Positions 11,788 to 21,357 of a stretch of DNA of 64,000 nucleotides are shown here, one piece after another; the first letter of the stretch is position 1; each line of letters begins with the position of its first letter. Position numbers and translations under genes: made by a program. The notes under the pieces were generated by a model. It searched no databases, was not told where the DNA came from, and saw only the letters and a list, made by a program, of their open reading frames with translations. This DNA comes from Penium margaritaceum. Taxonomy: Eukaryota; Streptophyta; Zygnematophyceae; Desmidiales; Peniaceae. The stretch is from NCBI GenBank assembly GCA_023375785.1, contig SZWC01000037.1, positions 360,350 to 424,349 of the forward strand. The letters are read 5' to 3'.

Positions 11788-12095
11788 GGGTATGTGGCCA
11801 TGGGGGAGCCGTACTCCCTCCTTACAGATTGTGTTGGGAGCAGCCATCAGCTTTGCTCTTACTGTCAGCCTCTGCAGCCTAGGGGGAGTGTTGGTGTGTG
11901 GGCTTTGGCCTGACACCCTTTTAAGGACAGCGAGGTTACTTGAGGTGTTGCACGATGCTATGGTCACGGTTATGCTGGTCGAGACCCGCGCACCTGGTGA
12001 GTTCTACCAATGTGACGTGGAGACCCATTGCCTACATGTGTTATGTATGATCCATGCATGATGTGGTCAAGACCCGGATACCCGGAGACATTTTC

Positions 12096-13059
12096 GTTGA
12101 GAGGAATCTGCGGGATGCAGTCCTGAAGTTAGTCAGATAGACTTTATTGGTTCACGTTTTCTGTTTTGGGCGAATCTGAGACTGAGCGTGAGCTTTCTGG
12201 TCGCCTCACGCCATGTGAGCAGGCATTTAGAGGAAGTCACTTTGGTAAAGGAAACAACGCGATTTTGCATTGGTTTTTGAGCATGGAGATGATCATAGGG
12301 CTATACATGAGCTCTCCAACGTACCAAATCGCGCGCGACTCAGCCAAGCATAGCCCAAGTTACGCTTGTCGAAGCCCAGGTCTCACCCACCACAGAGGCC
12401 TGACGCCGACACACGCCGTGGCGCCTTCCTTTACATGCAAAGTGCCTTTTGTGAGGCGCAGATCCCATTGCACGTGATGTATAGGTCCCCTACGCTATTT
12501 CCATGCACCTTCCCTGCTTTTGGGTCGAGTTTGGTGATGGGGTTTGACGAGGTTCGAAACCTGTCCGTGGACCTGCAGTCAGAATTTTGACCAAGTCCCC
12601 GAGTATCAAAACGTACTACTGAGTTTCGGACGCCGAGCCAGGATTTTGGCGGTCCCTCAGTAACAACCTGCACTACAGGATCCAGTGGATGATCCATCGG
12701 ATCAGGTGGATCATCCACCGAACGCCTCGACAGACCTTCAGGAGCAATTTCTCCGGATGGTTTTTTTGCTACTCAATCCGGTCGATTGTCCACCGTATTT
12801 TGAGTAGCAACCGGCTCCCAGAGCCGCTGCGCACACCCCAACTTTGGAAGGCCATAGCTCCCTCGATACTTCTCTGATCCTGGCAAAACACCTTCCACCG
12901 GATTCACCAACTCTTCAACTTTACGGGGAAATCCTCCATTTTAGGATCCAAGCAATCCTTGAGTCGCCAGATCTGCCGATGGGGAAATCCCTCTTTCTAG
13001 TTGCTCGTCGGCGCCTCCCAGCGCCACGCTTGAGCATGCAGAGGGGTAATTTTTCAACA
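12096..13059. mobile_element. 964-bp insertion in X1, type unknown
   Basis: X2 reads straight through GACATTTTCCGGGGTCACG, but X1 has ~964 bp inserted there, with ATTTTC on both sides (12090-12095 and 13060-13065). The insert begins GTTGAGAGG and ends TTTTCAACA, so its ends are short inverted repeats (GTTGA/TCAAC). It has no long open frame. It may be a solo LTR read on the minus strand (TGTTGAAAA start) or a small DNA element. Inside it, 12686-12720 has short inverted repeats around GGATGATCCATC. Confidence 0.5.
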
Positions 13060-13303
13060 ATTTTCCGGGGTCACGACAAGACCTTGTTTCTCTGTCTCTT
13101 TTGCATGATGTTTGACACATAGGAGTGTAGTTGAATTCGTGCATGGTCGAGACCCTGGCACTTGGAGGGATGCACCATTGTCACGAGGACACCATGAGCA
13201 ATGGTATGCTTGATCTGTGCTCACTATGATTGGTTGCCTAAGCCATCATCTCTTACCTTTGCTCACACATCGTTATGTTGATAGTTGTGTCAGCCAGGGG
13301 GAG

Positions 13304-14076
13304 TGTTGGTGTGTGTGGCTTCCACCCGTCACGAGCTACGGCCAGGAGAGCATCATTACAGGAGAGCGCGACGACATGGTCCTCGATGCAGACCCCGGAG
13401 GCACCAGCGCGTTGGCAGGTGGTATACCACCCATTTGGAGCTGATCGAAGACTGCCCCAGCGTCGTGGATGCTGTCTCGGACCTCTTGTAGTTTTTCTGC
13501 AGCATATCCTTGATGCGGACACAGCTGGCACCGGACACCGACGAGTTGTGGCACCATCCACCAACAACTGCCAGAGAGCTTCCACGACGCCCTGGGTCCT
13601 TGCCAGGGCGCTTTGCGGTTTTTCTACAGACGCTAGAGTTTTCTTGGTGGTCTGGCTCTTGAGCCCGATTTGCATGTTTTGCATTGTCTATCCACCAATT
13701 GGTGCCGGACTTATGCGTGTGACCAGTTGTAGCGTCCGGCTCAAGATTCGGCATCTCCAGGTTCAGACACCGTAGCGTTCTTATTTGTCTGCGCAGAGTT
13801 ACCGCCAAAACAGTATTTTTGGGCCGGTTCTAGGACAGACCTTGCACCTGCGTGCAAAACCCATTGTGCTCCGCGGTAGGTATTTATGATGTGCACTTGT
13901 CATTTTTTATTTCTTTCTGCATGTGTTTGTTAATGGAAGCACATTTCACACTATGTCGGGCCGTCTAGCCAAACTCTTGCCGCTTCGCGTTCGACCTGTG
14001 TTAACGCCGCGAGCTGACTGAGCAATGACGATCAGTCATTGGCAAGTGTGCTAGGAATCTTTTTAGAATCTTCTCA
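13304..14076 (+). repeat. X LTR b (773 bp, shared by X1 and X2)
   Basis: Preceded by the purine tract CCAGGGGGAG and followed by a primer-binding site, so it is both the 3' LTR of X1 and the 5' LTR of X2. It holds a TATA-like GGTATTTATG near 13880, which could be the promoter, and the core GGCCAAAACAGT...GGCCGGTTCTAGGACAG shared with other LTRs in the window. Confidence 0.85.
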
Positions 14077-14088
14077 TGGTATCAGAGC
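14077..14088 (+). other. Primer-binding site of X2
   Basis: TGGTATCAGAGC immediately after the LTR end; a full match to the site seen in Copia elements primed by initiator Met tRNA. Confidence 0.9.
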
Positions 14089-15736
14089 AAATGAGCCACA
14101 GCTTGTTGTGCTGTGTAGCAGAGACGCAGCTACAACAACAGTAGTAGTGAGTGGGAGCAGCGGTAGCCACCCATTGCAAAATCAGCAGATCCTGGAGGGA
14201 CCCACCACGATTACGTTCCAGTGGAGCGGTGAAGGTAGCGGAGATAACGACGGCAACTGCAAGAAATAGCGGCCGTAGAAGCAATAAGCGGCGAGAAGCA
14301 CCTATAGCGATAACGGCTACGGGCAGTAGCCATTACAGCAGCAGTGCTGGGTGGCAGCAGCTCCCGTGTCTAGCTACCGGTCTGTACAACAAAAAAAAGA
14401 AAAAGGACGAGAAGTAGCTCGTAGGCAAACTAGGAGCTTGCTACAACGGCGGCTGCGAGCAGTGGCAGCACGCAGCAGTAGTAGCAGCTTGCAAAAGTGA
14501 CGACAGGTAGCAGCCGCAGCAGCAGCGGCGGCGTTGATCGGTTGTAGCGGCAGTTACATAAGGCGGCAGCAAAAAACAAAAGCAACAGGAGCTAGCGGCA
14601 AAAGTAGCTAGCGGCTGCAAGCAGCAGCAGCAGGCAGCAGTGAGCAACAATAGCAACTATAGCGGCAAGCAGCTGCAGCATCAGCAGCGGTGTGTAGCAC
14701 TTGCAGCGACAATAGTAGCAACAGCGGCGGTGCCGGGGGGCAGCTGCAGCGTGTGGTCGTAGGTGCTCACGTGGGCTACAACAGCAGCAGCAACCCGTGC
14801 ATTAGTGGCACCCGCAACAGCAGCAGCTACTATTGTTGCTTGCTTGTCTTGAGAAGCTGCATTACAGCTTCACATTGCGAGCAAGAAGCGCAAAGCTTCT
14901 TGCTCACAGTGAGCAAGCTCGCCAAGCGAGCTAGCTTGACGAGCTCGCTGAGCTCGCTCGCTCGACGGGCTCGCTTGAAGCGAGGTTCGAGCCAGACCGG
15001 AAAAAAAAGAGGAGGGGGAAAAGACAAGGGGGAGGGACCCTCGAGTAGGGCACCCCAGAAAACCCCAAAGGGGGCACTCAAGGAGGTGGCACCATCACAA
15101 AAAAGGGAGTTTTGTGTTCTTTATTTTGTTTCACCTTTTAAGTGTGGCTTGAGGCCACCATCGTCGGCTGACAACGGGAACCATTGTAACAGCATCCGCC
15201 GCGAGAGTTGCAGCAGTAGCAGCAACATCAAAGGTGGCTTGAGGCCACAGCCGTCGGCTGACGACGACACCCGGTGCAGAATCAGCACCAAAGGCGACTT
15301 GAGGTCGCACACTTGAGTCACATAGCAGCGCACTACTAGCGCAGTGGTAACCATCCTCGTGACGGCGTCGTAGCACGTCTGAGAGATTGTGCTACGATCG
15401 CTCACCTCCCCCTGTGGCCTTGTGCCAGCGGGAACAAGTGTCGTGTGCACTCACCCACGCCAAGCTCCGGAGATGAGTAGATTGGCGTGGCAGGGAGCTC
15501 AGCCGGCACCATGGTTGGCAGCGGCTGTACATACGTCGTAGGCGCCGCGTCCTCAATGGCAGTTTCAGCCGTGGCATACGCCTCAGGTGTCCAACAGCTT
15601 TGCCTGCTACTGCTGAAGGGATCGGCACCATGGACGGCGCCAGTGCCGCCAGCATCCTACGTGGTGGTAACCGCCTTGGATACGGTCCCGCCCTTCGTCT
15701 TTACCATCGGACTTAGAGACGTTGTCAGCCCGTACC
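14089..15736 (+). other. X2 leader: CAG-rich tract and palindrome cluster
   Basis: The leader before the X frame has three parts. About 14420-14830 is rich in GCA/CAG triplets. About 14862-14990 is a cluster of short palindromes, for example GCAAGAAGC/GCTTCTTGC (14881-14903) and repeated GAGCTCGCT. From 15144 there is an array of TTGAG-loop hairpins. X3 has the same three parts in the same order. Open frames here change between copies and are probably not coding. A structured RNA leader for packaging or translation is a reasonable guess. Confidence 0.6.
15144..15308 (+). repeat. Three TTGAG-loop hairpins with changed stems
   Basis: The hairpins at 15144-15158, 15234-15248 and 15294-15308 have five-base stems closing the same loop, TTGAG. 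The first two stems are GTGGC/GCCAC; the third is GCGAC/GTCGC, where two base pairs differ and pairing is kept. Each sits in a repeat that continues into a GTCGGCTGAC-type block. X3 has a matching hairpin at 22769-22783 (GCGAC/GTTGC) and a weaker one at 22706-22720. Confidence 0.6.
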
Positions 15737-17887
15737 ATGGCATCGCTCAATGGAGCTATGGCAGTGTTGTACGCTGAGCTCCAGGGTCAAAAGCGCATGG
15801 TGCAACAGCTCACAGACCATGTACTCTTTGAGCGGGCCATTCCCACCATGCCGCTACAAACATCCTTGTCTCCCTCCTTGCCATCCTCACCTCCTATAGT
15901 GTTGTCACCCACTGGTCCTTCGCCACCCGACCTCGGCTCCACATCCGACGCCCTCCGCTCTGTCCTTGATTGAGTCGGTGTCATCCCGACCTCCAATCCC
16001 GTCGCTATCTTAGCCGTCACTTTTGTCAGCACCCCTCATGCACGCACTTGTCGAGCGAGACAGTGGATGGCTTGACAGGCTAGACATGCCCAACCAGCAG
16101 TAGCAGTGCAGACATTAGCATCACCAGCAATGACGGACGTTGCCAAGGAGCCGCTTCCATCGTCTCCGGTTGCAGGATTGGTGTCTCACCCCCTTCCACC
16201 TTCTGGCGGTGTGTCGGTCGTGGGGGGAATTGAGTGTCCGGCAACGACTACCTTGGAGCCAAAGACTAAGGCAGTAGACGGAGGCTTACTACACACTCAG
16301 TTGATACATCATCTTGCTATGGTGGAGGACTTTTCGTCCAAGGAGGAGTGGTCTGACAATGAGTCAGCTTCAAAGATTGAGTTGGATATTGCAGCGGATG
16401 TGGCAGAGGGAGTAGGAGAGGCAGCAGAGGCCGTTGATACCCTGACGATGGCCAAGACGATAGCAGCTACTATGGCGATGGCAGGATTTGCAGCAGAGCC
16501 ATCTCCCTCGTCCTCGGTCGCGGGGTTGGTGCGCCACTCCCTTTTGGTTTTTCCCAGTCCGTCGGCCGGTAGGGGGGGTGGAGTGCTCACCGACGACCAC
16601 ACAATAACACATGATTGATGCATGGGATAGTGCTTGACGACACGAGCATGTGGCTGACCACCGGGAGGGGACAGACACCCCTTGTGAGAATGACGAGTCG
16701 TACATGGGGGATGTTCAGACACGGATTTGGTGACAAACGTAGAGGCCCACTATGCTGTCGTTCTTGCAGTTGTTGCAGCATGAGCACAAGATGGCCCCTC
16801 GGTGACAACAAACGTCCGCGTGTGCGACATGGAGGATGCAGAGCGAGCTGCGAATCTCTTACTCCTCGTTGTCCTGACCGGTGTCGCTGACACCATGATG
16901 GTTCCAGCCGAGGACACAGCTCCTCTAGTCTCAGCTACAATTCCTGTACACAAGCGCCTACACTCCGCGGTTGAGGAGCAGGAGGCAATGGTGGCTCGTG
17001 CAGAGGTGCACGTACAGAGTCTCCTGGTCGAGCTCCGAGAGGCCAGCAGCCGCTGTTACATGATGAATATTCCAACATAACGGGCTGTCAAGGAGAGAGT
17101 GGAGGATGTACACAGGCGTCTCGAGGCACCCGAGTGGTCTCTACAGGATGTACGTCTAGGACAGGTGGACCTCCAACGGTAGGTGGATGATGGGCTGTGT
17201 ACCAGGGGTCACGAGGATCACCATGGCTCTGACCACACCTGCGATGACCACGATGTCGCCACGGATGATGCTGTACCTTCACATGTTGCCGTCCGGCCAG
17301 CAGCTGACGGACGAGCGACAGGTATGTCACAAGCAGCAGGTACCTTTGTGGTAGCTGTTCCTACAGTCCCAGACAACTTACGTGGCGACTCATTGTTTTG
17401 CGCTCCCGCCCTACCAGCACTTTACGGCTCGGTGGCACTTGAGTCGACGACTGACGCATAGGACTGACGCATAGGACTGACGCATAGCACGAAGGACGTC
17501 GACTTGTATGACGAGCAGGTGCAGCTCTACTCTTTTGTATGGGGCGAGAGCACGAGGCTACAGGAGGCTCTGGCTCGTGCCGACACGCACATGATCGAGT
17601 TCCACCGTCAGGTTTGTTTTGCGACTGACCGCCTACATGCCGCAGATATAGCCAGCCGGTCGGCTACTACGTCAGAGCTCGTTGAGCTCCACATGTGCCT
17701 CAACGCTGTGGAGGCCGCAAGGAAATATGCAGCTCAGCACTTGGAGGCTATACAGTAGGCAATTATCTCGGAGGAGGCCCTTAGCACTGCATAAGTCACA
17801 TCAGTGACGATGATAACGACGATGACGCTCCGAGGTGAGGCGTTGTGCGAGCACATCCCACCAGCATCATCCTCATCCCGGCTATAG
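15737..17887 (+). pseudogene. X open frame, unknown coiled-coil protein with acidic tail
   Basis: One frame of 717 codons runs from ATG 15737 (MASLNGAMAVLYAELQ) to TAG 17885, broken by about six stops and no frameshift. Segments in order: a helical start (LYAELQGQKRMVQQLTDHV), a Pro/Ser-rich part, an acidic part (FSSKEEWSDNES), an Ala-rich part (AADVAEGVGEAAEAVD), and helical segments rich in Glu, Ala and Arg (EDAERAANLLLL; EEQEAMVARAEVHVQSLLVELREA; EDVHRRLEAPEWSLQD). Near the end come ALARADTHMIEFHRQV and SELVELHMCLNAVEAARKYAAQHLEA. X3 aligns with it along most of its length at protein level. No zinc knuckle, protease or polymerase motif is visible. It could be a far-diverged Gag (a Gag-only element), a captured host gene or something new. 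Confidence 0.5.
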
Positions 17888-18441
17888 TAGTGTAGGGGTA
17901 TGTAGCCATGGGGGAGCCATGCTCCCTCATCACACATTGTGTTGGGAGTAGCCATCAGTTTTTCTTGTACTGTCAGCCTCTGCAACCTAGGGGGAGTTTT
18001 GGTGTGTGGGCTTTGGCCTGACACCCTTTTGAGGAGAGTGAGGTTACTTGGGGTATGGCACGATGTTATGGTCGAGGTTATGCTAGTCGAGACCCGCGCA
18101 CCTGGTGAGTTCTTCCGGTGTGACGTGGAGACCCATTGCCTACATGTGTTTTGTATAATCCATGCATGATGTGGTCGAGACTCGGAAACCCGGAGACATT
18201 TTCCGGGGTCACGAGGAGACCTTCTTTCTTTCTCTCTCTTGCATGATGTTTGACAAGTAGGTGTGTGATTGACTTCGTGCATGGTCAAGACCCGGGCACT
18301 TGGTGGAATGCACCATTGTCACGAGGAGGCCCTGAGCAACAGTATGCTTGATGAGTGCTCGCTATGATTGGTTGCCTGAGCCATTATCTCTTGCCTTCGC
18401 TTAGACATCGTTATGTTGAGAGTTGTGATAGCCAGGGGGGG
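17888..18441 (+). other. X2 3' untranslated region
   Basis: Non-coding sequence between the X frame and the 3' LTR, present in all three X copies. It contains a second purine-tract-plus-TGTTGG-like motif (near 17990-18002) and repeats of GTCGAGACCCG...GACGTGGAGACC. It ends in the true purine tract GCCAGGGGGG before the LTR. Confidence 0.6.
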
Positions 18442-19286
18442 TGTTGGTGTGTGTGCCTTCCACCCGTCACGAGCAACGGCCAAGAGAGCAGCGGTACAGG
18501 AGAGCGCAACGACATGGTCCCCGATGCGGACCCCGGAGGCACCAGCGCGTAGACAGGTGGTGGACCACCCAATCGAAGCTGACCGATGACTGGGGCAGTT
18601 GTCGGTCACCTGCGATTGGGTGACAGCATCCACGACAGCGTCGTGGATGCTGTTAGCAGAGTGAAAGCGTCGTGGATGTTGTCTCGGACCTCTTGCAGTT
18701 TTTCTGCAGCCTATCCTTGATGCGGATGCAGCTGGCACTGGAGCACTGACAAGTGGTGGCTCCATCCACCGACAGCTGCCAGAGAGCTGCCACGACACCC
18801 TGGGTGCTTGCCGGGGTGCTTTGCGGTTTTTCTACAAACAGTATAGCTTTCTCATTGGACTGGCTCTTGAGCCTGATTTGCATGTTTTGAATTGTCTATC
18901 CCCCGATCGGTGCCGGACTTATGCGTGTGACCAGTCCTAGCGTCTGGCTCGAGATTCTGCATCTTTATGTTCAGAAGGCATAGCGTTCTGATTTGTTTGC
19001 GAAGAGTTACGGCCAAAACAATGTTTTTGGGCCGGTTTTAGGACAGACCTTACACTGTCGCAAGCAACACCCATCGTGCGCCATGGCAGGTATTCATGCT
19101 GTGGACTTGTCATTTGTTATTTCTCTCTGCATGTGTTTGTTAATGGAAGCACATTTGACATTGTGTCTTGTCGTCTAGCCAAACCCTTGCCGTTTAGCGT
19201 CCGACCTATGTTGATGCTGCGAGCTGACTGAGCGCTGACGCTCAGACAGTGGCAAGCGTGCTAGGAGGCTTCCTAGAATCTTCTTA
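18442..19286 (+). repeat. X LTR c (845 bp, 3' LTR of X2)
   Basis: Same family as LTR b, with about 70 bp of extra sequence around 18590-18670, where the CGTCGTGGATGCTGT block is repeated. It ends ATCTTCTTA instead of ATCTTCTCA and is followed by GAGGG. Confidence 0.85.
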
Positions 19287-19291
19287 GAGGG

Positions 19292-20238
19292 ATTTAGTGG
19301 TCTTTTGCCCTTATCATTGGTCAGAGCCATGTTAGCGCTCAGTATGGGCCGGGATGTCAAACTCGTCGGATTGTAGAACCGTAAGGGTTTCTCAAGGAGT
19401 TCATATGATGGCAACTTTTGACTTTTCCAACCAAAAACTTGACCACGGCGAGTGCTGATGTCAGCAAGGGTTTGCTGACGTCAGCACGGATCTGATGACA
19501 TCAGCAAGAAAAATGCTGATGTCGAGACAACCCTCCTTTTTTCTTTTTTTTCTTTCTTTTTGACCACCCTCGCAGTTGTTGTGTTGCTGTGCGGGGGCAG
19601 CTCCTCTGTAGCAGCCGCGCGGAAGTTGCGCAGAAGCTCGGCAGTAGCTTCCGCTCAGCTACTGTTGCTGCTAAGTCGGCACCTGTTGCAGCAGCATCGC
19701 GGCTGCGTGCGCAGCTATGTGAGCAGCTGCGCGCTGCTGCTGTTGTTACTACACGCTTTGGCTGCTGCGCGTTGCTGCCGCCGCGCGCTGCTGCTGCGCT
19801 ACCACTGTTGCTCCTGATGTATGCTGCTGCTACTGGTCCTCAATGCTGCTGCTATTGCGCACTACTGCTGCTACGCGCTGCTGCTGCCCGCCGTTGCTGC
19901 CAACGCCGCTACGCGCTGCTCCTGCTGCAGCTATTGCTACTGCGCGCTCCTGCTGCCGTGCGCTACTCTTGCTACCTGCCGCCGCTTGCTGTGATAGTGG
20001 CTTGCTACCGCCGCTGCTAGTACCAATGTCAATAGATGCTAGCGGCTGCCGCCTGCTGCAGCTGTCCCCTGCTGCTGCTAGTAGTTGCTGCTGATGCACT
20101 GTCATGTGCTGAAGGTGGGTGACGTCAATGACAGTCCGCTGTCATCAACAGGTCCTTGAGGATCAGTTGTAGCGGTGACGCTCACTGCTACTGCTCTGCT
20201 ATGTCTCTCCTACACAGCTTGGCGAGAATTTTCTCACC
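19292..20238 (-). other. Y leader and gag start codon region
   Basis: On the minus strand this follows the Y primer-binding site. It is rich in CAG triplets on the sense strand (about 20100-19560), then has a pyrimidine/purine run, four TGACGTCA-like sites, and ends with the gag start ATG at 19330 (MALTNDKGKRPLN). At that point the X array interrupts it. Open frames in the CAG tract are low complexity and not called. Confidence 0.6.
19456..19524. promoter_or_regulatory. Four TGACGTCA-type sites at ~20-bp spacing
   Basis: TGATGTCA (19456), TGACGTCA (19476), TGACATCA (19496) and TGATGTCG (19517) each sit in GCTGAYGTCAGCA-like context, spaced 20, 20 and 21 bp. TGACGTCA is the palindromic core bound by plant bZIP factors. 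They lie in the Y leader upstream of gag. Binding is inferred from motif only. Confidence 0.5.
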
Positions 20239-20250
20239 GTTCTGATGCCA
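20239..20250 (-). other. Y primer-binding site
   Basis: The minus strand reads TGGCATCAGAAC directly after the LTR end ATCTCA. It is a two-base variant of TGGTATCAGAGC. Confidence 0.7.
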
Positions 20251-20573
20251 TGAGATGATTTGTGGAAGCTTCCTAGCGACACAGCTACTGACTAGGCGTC
20301 AGTGCCTTGTCAGACAGTGACGACAAACACAAGTCGTACACACAACGACAACGATCTTGCTAGGAGACACAAGGCAAACTGTCATAATGCTTCAATAGCA
20401 TTTGCAGAGAGAAATGACAAATGACGGGTCCATGGCATAGGTACTTGCCGCTTCACACAGCGGGTCTCGCACGCGGGAGCACAAGATATGTCCTAAAACC
20501 GGCCCAAAACCACTGTTTTGGCCATAGCTCAGCGCAGACATGTCAGAACGCTATGCCATCTGAACCTAGACGT
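20251..20573 (-). repeat. Y 5' LTR, 3' part
   Basis: On the minus strand it ends GGAAGCTTCC...ATCTCA followed by the primer-binding site. It aligns with the 3' part of the E6 LTR (62154-62490), including the core GGCCAAAACAGTGG...GGCCGGTTTTAGGACA. It is cut at 20573 by X3; more of the same LTR lies beyond X3 at 26934-27356. Confidence 0.75.
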
Positions 20574-21345
20574 GGTGTGTGTGGCTTCCACCCGTGACGA
20601 GTGATGGCCTGGAGAGCAACAGTACAAGAGAGCACGATGACATGTTCCCCGATGCGGACCCCGGAGGCAGCGGCGCGTCTACAGGTGGTGGACAACCCAC
20701 TCAGAGCTGACTGACAACTGCTTCAGCATCGTGGATGTTGTCTCGGACCTCCTACAGTTATTCTGTAGCCTATCCTTGATGCGAACGTTGGCGCCGGAGC
20801 ACCGACGAGTGGTAGCTCCATCCACCAGTAACTGCCAGAGAGCTACCACGACGTCCTGAATACTTGCCGGGGTGCTTTTGCGGTTTTTCTCCAGACGCTA
20901 GAGTTTTTCCGGTGGACTAGCTCTTGAGCCCGATTTGCATGTTTTCCATTGTGTGTCCACTGATTGGTGCCGGACTTATGTGTGTGACCAGACATCGCGA
21001 TTGGCTCGAGATTCTGCATCTCTGTGTTCAGAGGGTGAAGTGTTCTGATTTGTCTACGTAGAGTTACAGCCAAAACAACATTTTTGGGACGGTTTTAGGA
21101 CAGACCTTGCTCTGCCACGTGCGATATCCATAATGTGCTGCAGCAGGTATTTATGCTGTGGACTTGTCATTTGTTGTTTCTCTCTGCATGTGTTTCATTT
21201 ATGGAAGCACATTTGACACTTTGTTTGTGTCGCCTAGCTAAACCCTTGCTATTTTGCGTCCGACCAGTGTTGACGCTACGAACTGACTGAGCGCAGATGC
21301 CTTGTAAGTGGCAAGCATGCTAGAAAGCTTCCTAGAATCTTCTCA
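20574..21345 (+). repeat. X3 5' LTR (772 bp)
   Basis: Aligns with X LTR b from GGTGTGTGTGGC to TCTTCTCA; the first four to five bases are lost at the junction with the Y LTR. A TATA-like GGTATTTATG lies near 21145. Confidence 0.85.
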
Positions 21346-21357
21346 TGGTATCACAGC
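21346..21357 (+). other. X3 primer-binding site
   Basis: TGGTATCACAGC directly after the LTR; one base differs from the X2 site. Confidence 0.8.

Larger units (their letters stand above)
11202..19286 (+). mobile_element. X1/X2: tandem three-LTR non-autonomous element
   Basis: The order is LTR (158 bp, internally deleted), primer-binding site, short internal region, LTR (773 bp), primer-binding site, long internal region, LTR (845 bp). The outer ends carry perfect GAGGG duplications; the inner LTR has a purine tract before it and a primer-binding site after it, so it serves both units. Such arrays arise by unequal recombination or tandem integration. No protease, integrase, RT or RNase H motif is present; the long unit has a single conserved open frame of unknown function. 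The LTR ends and core resemble those of Y and E6 (AAGCTTCCTAG near the 3' end and GGCCAAAAC in the core), so those Copia elements may be the source of enzymes. That last point is inference. Confidence 0.8.
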
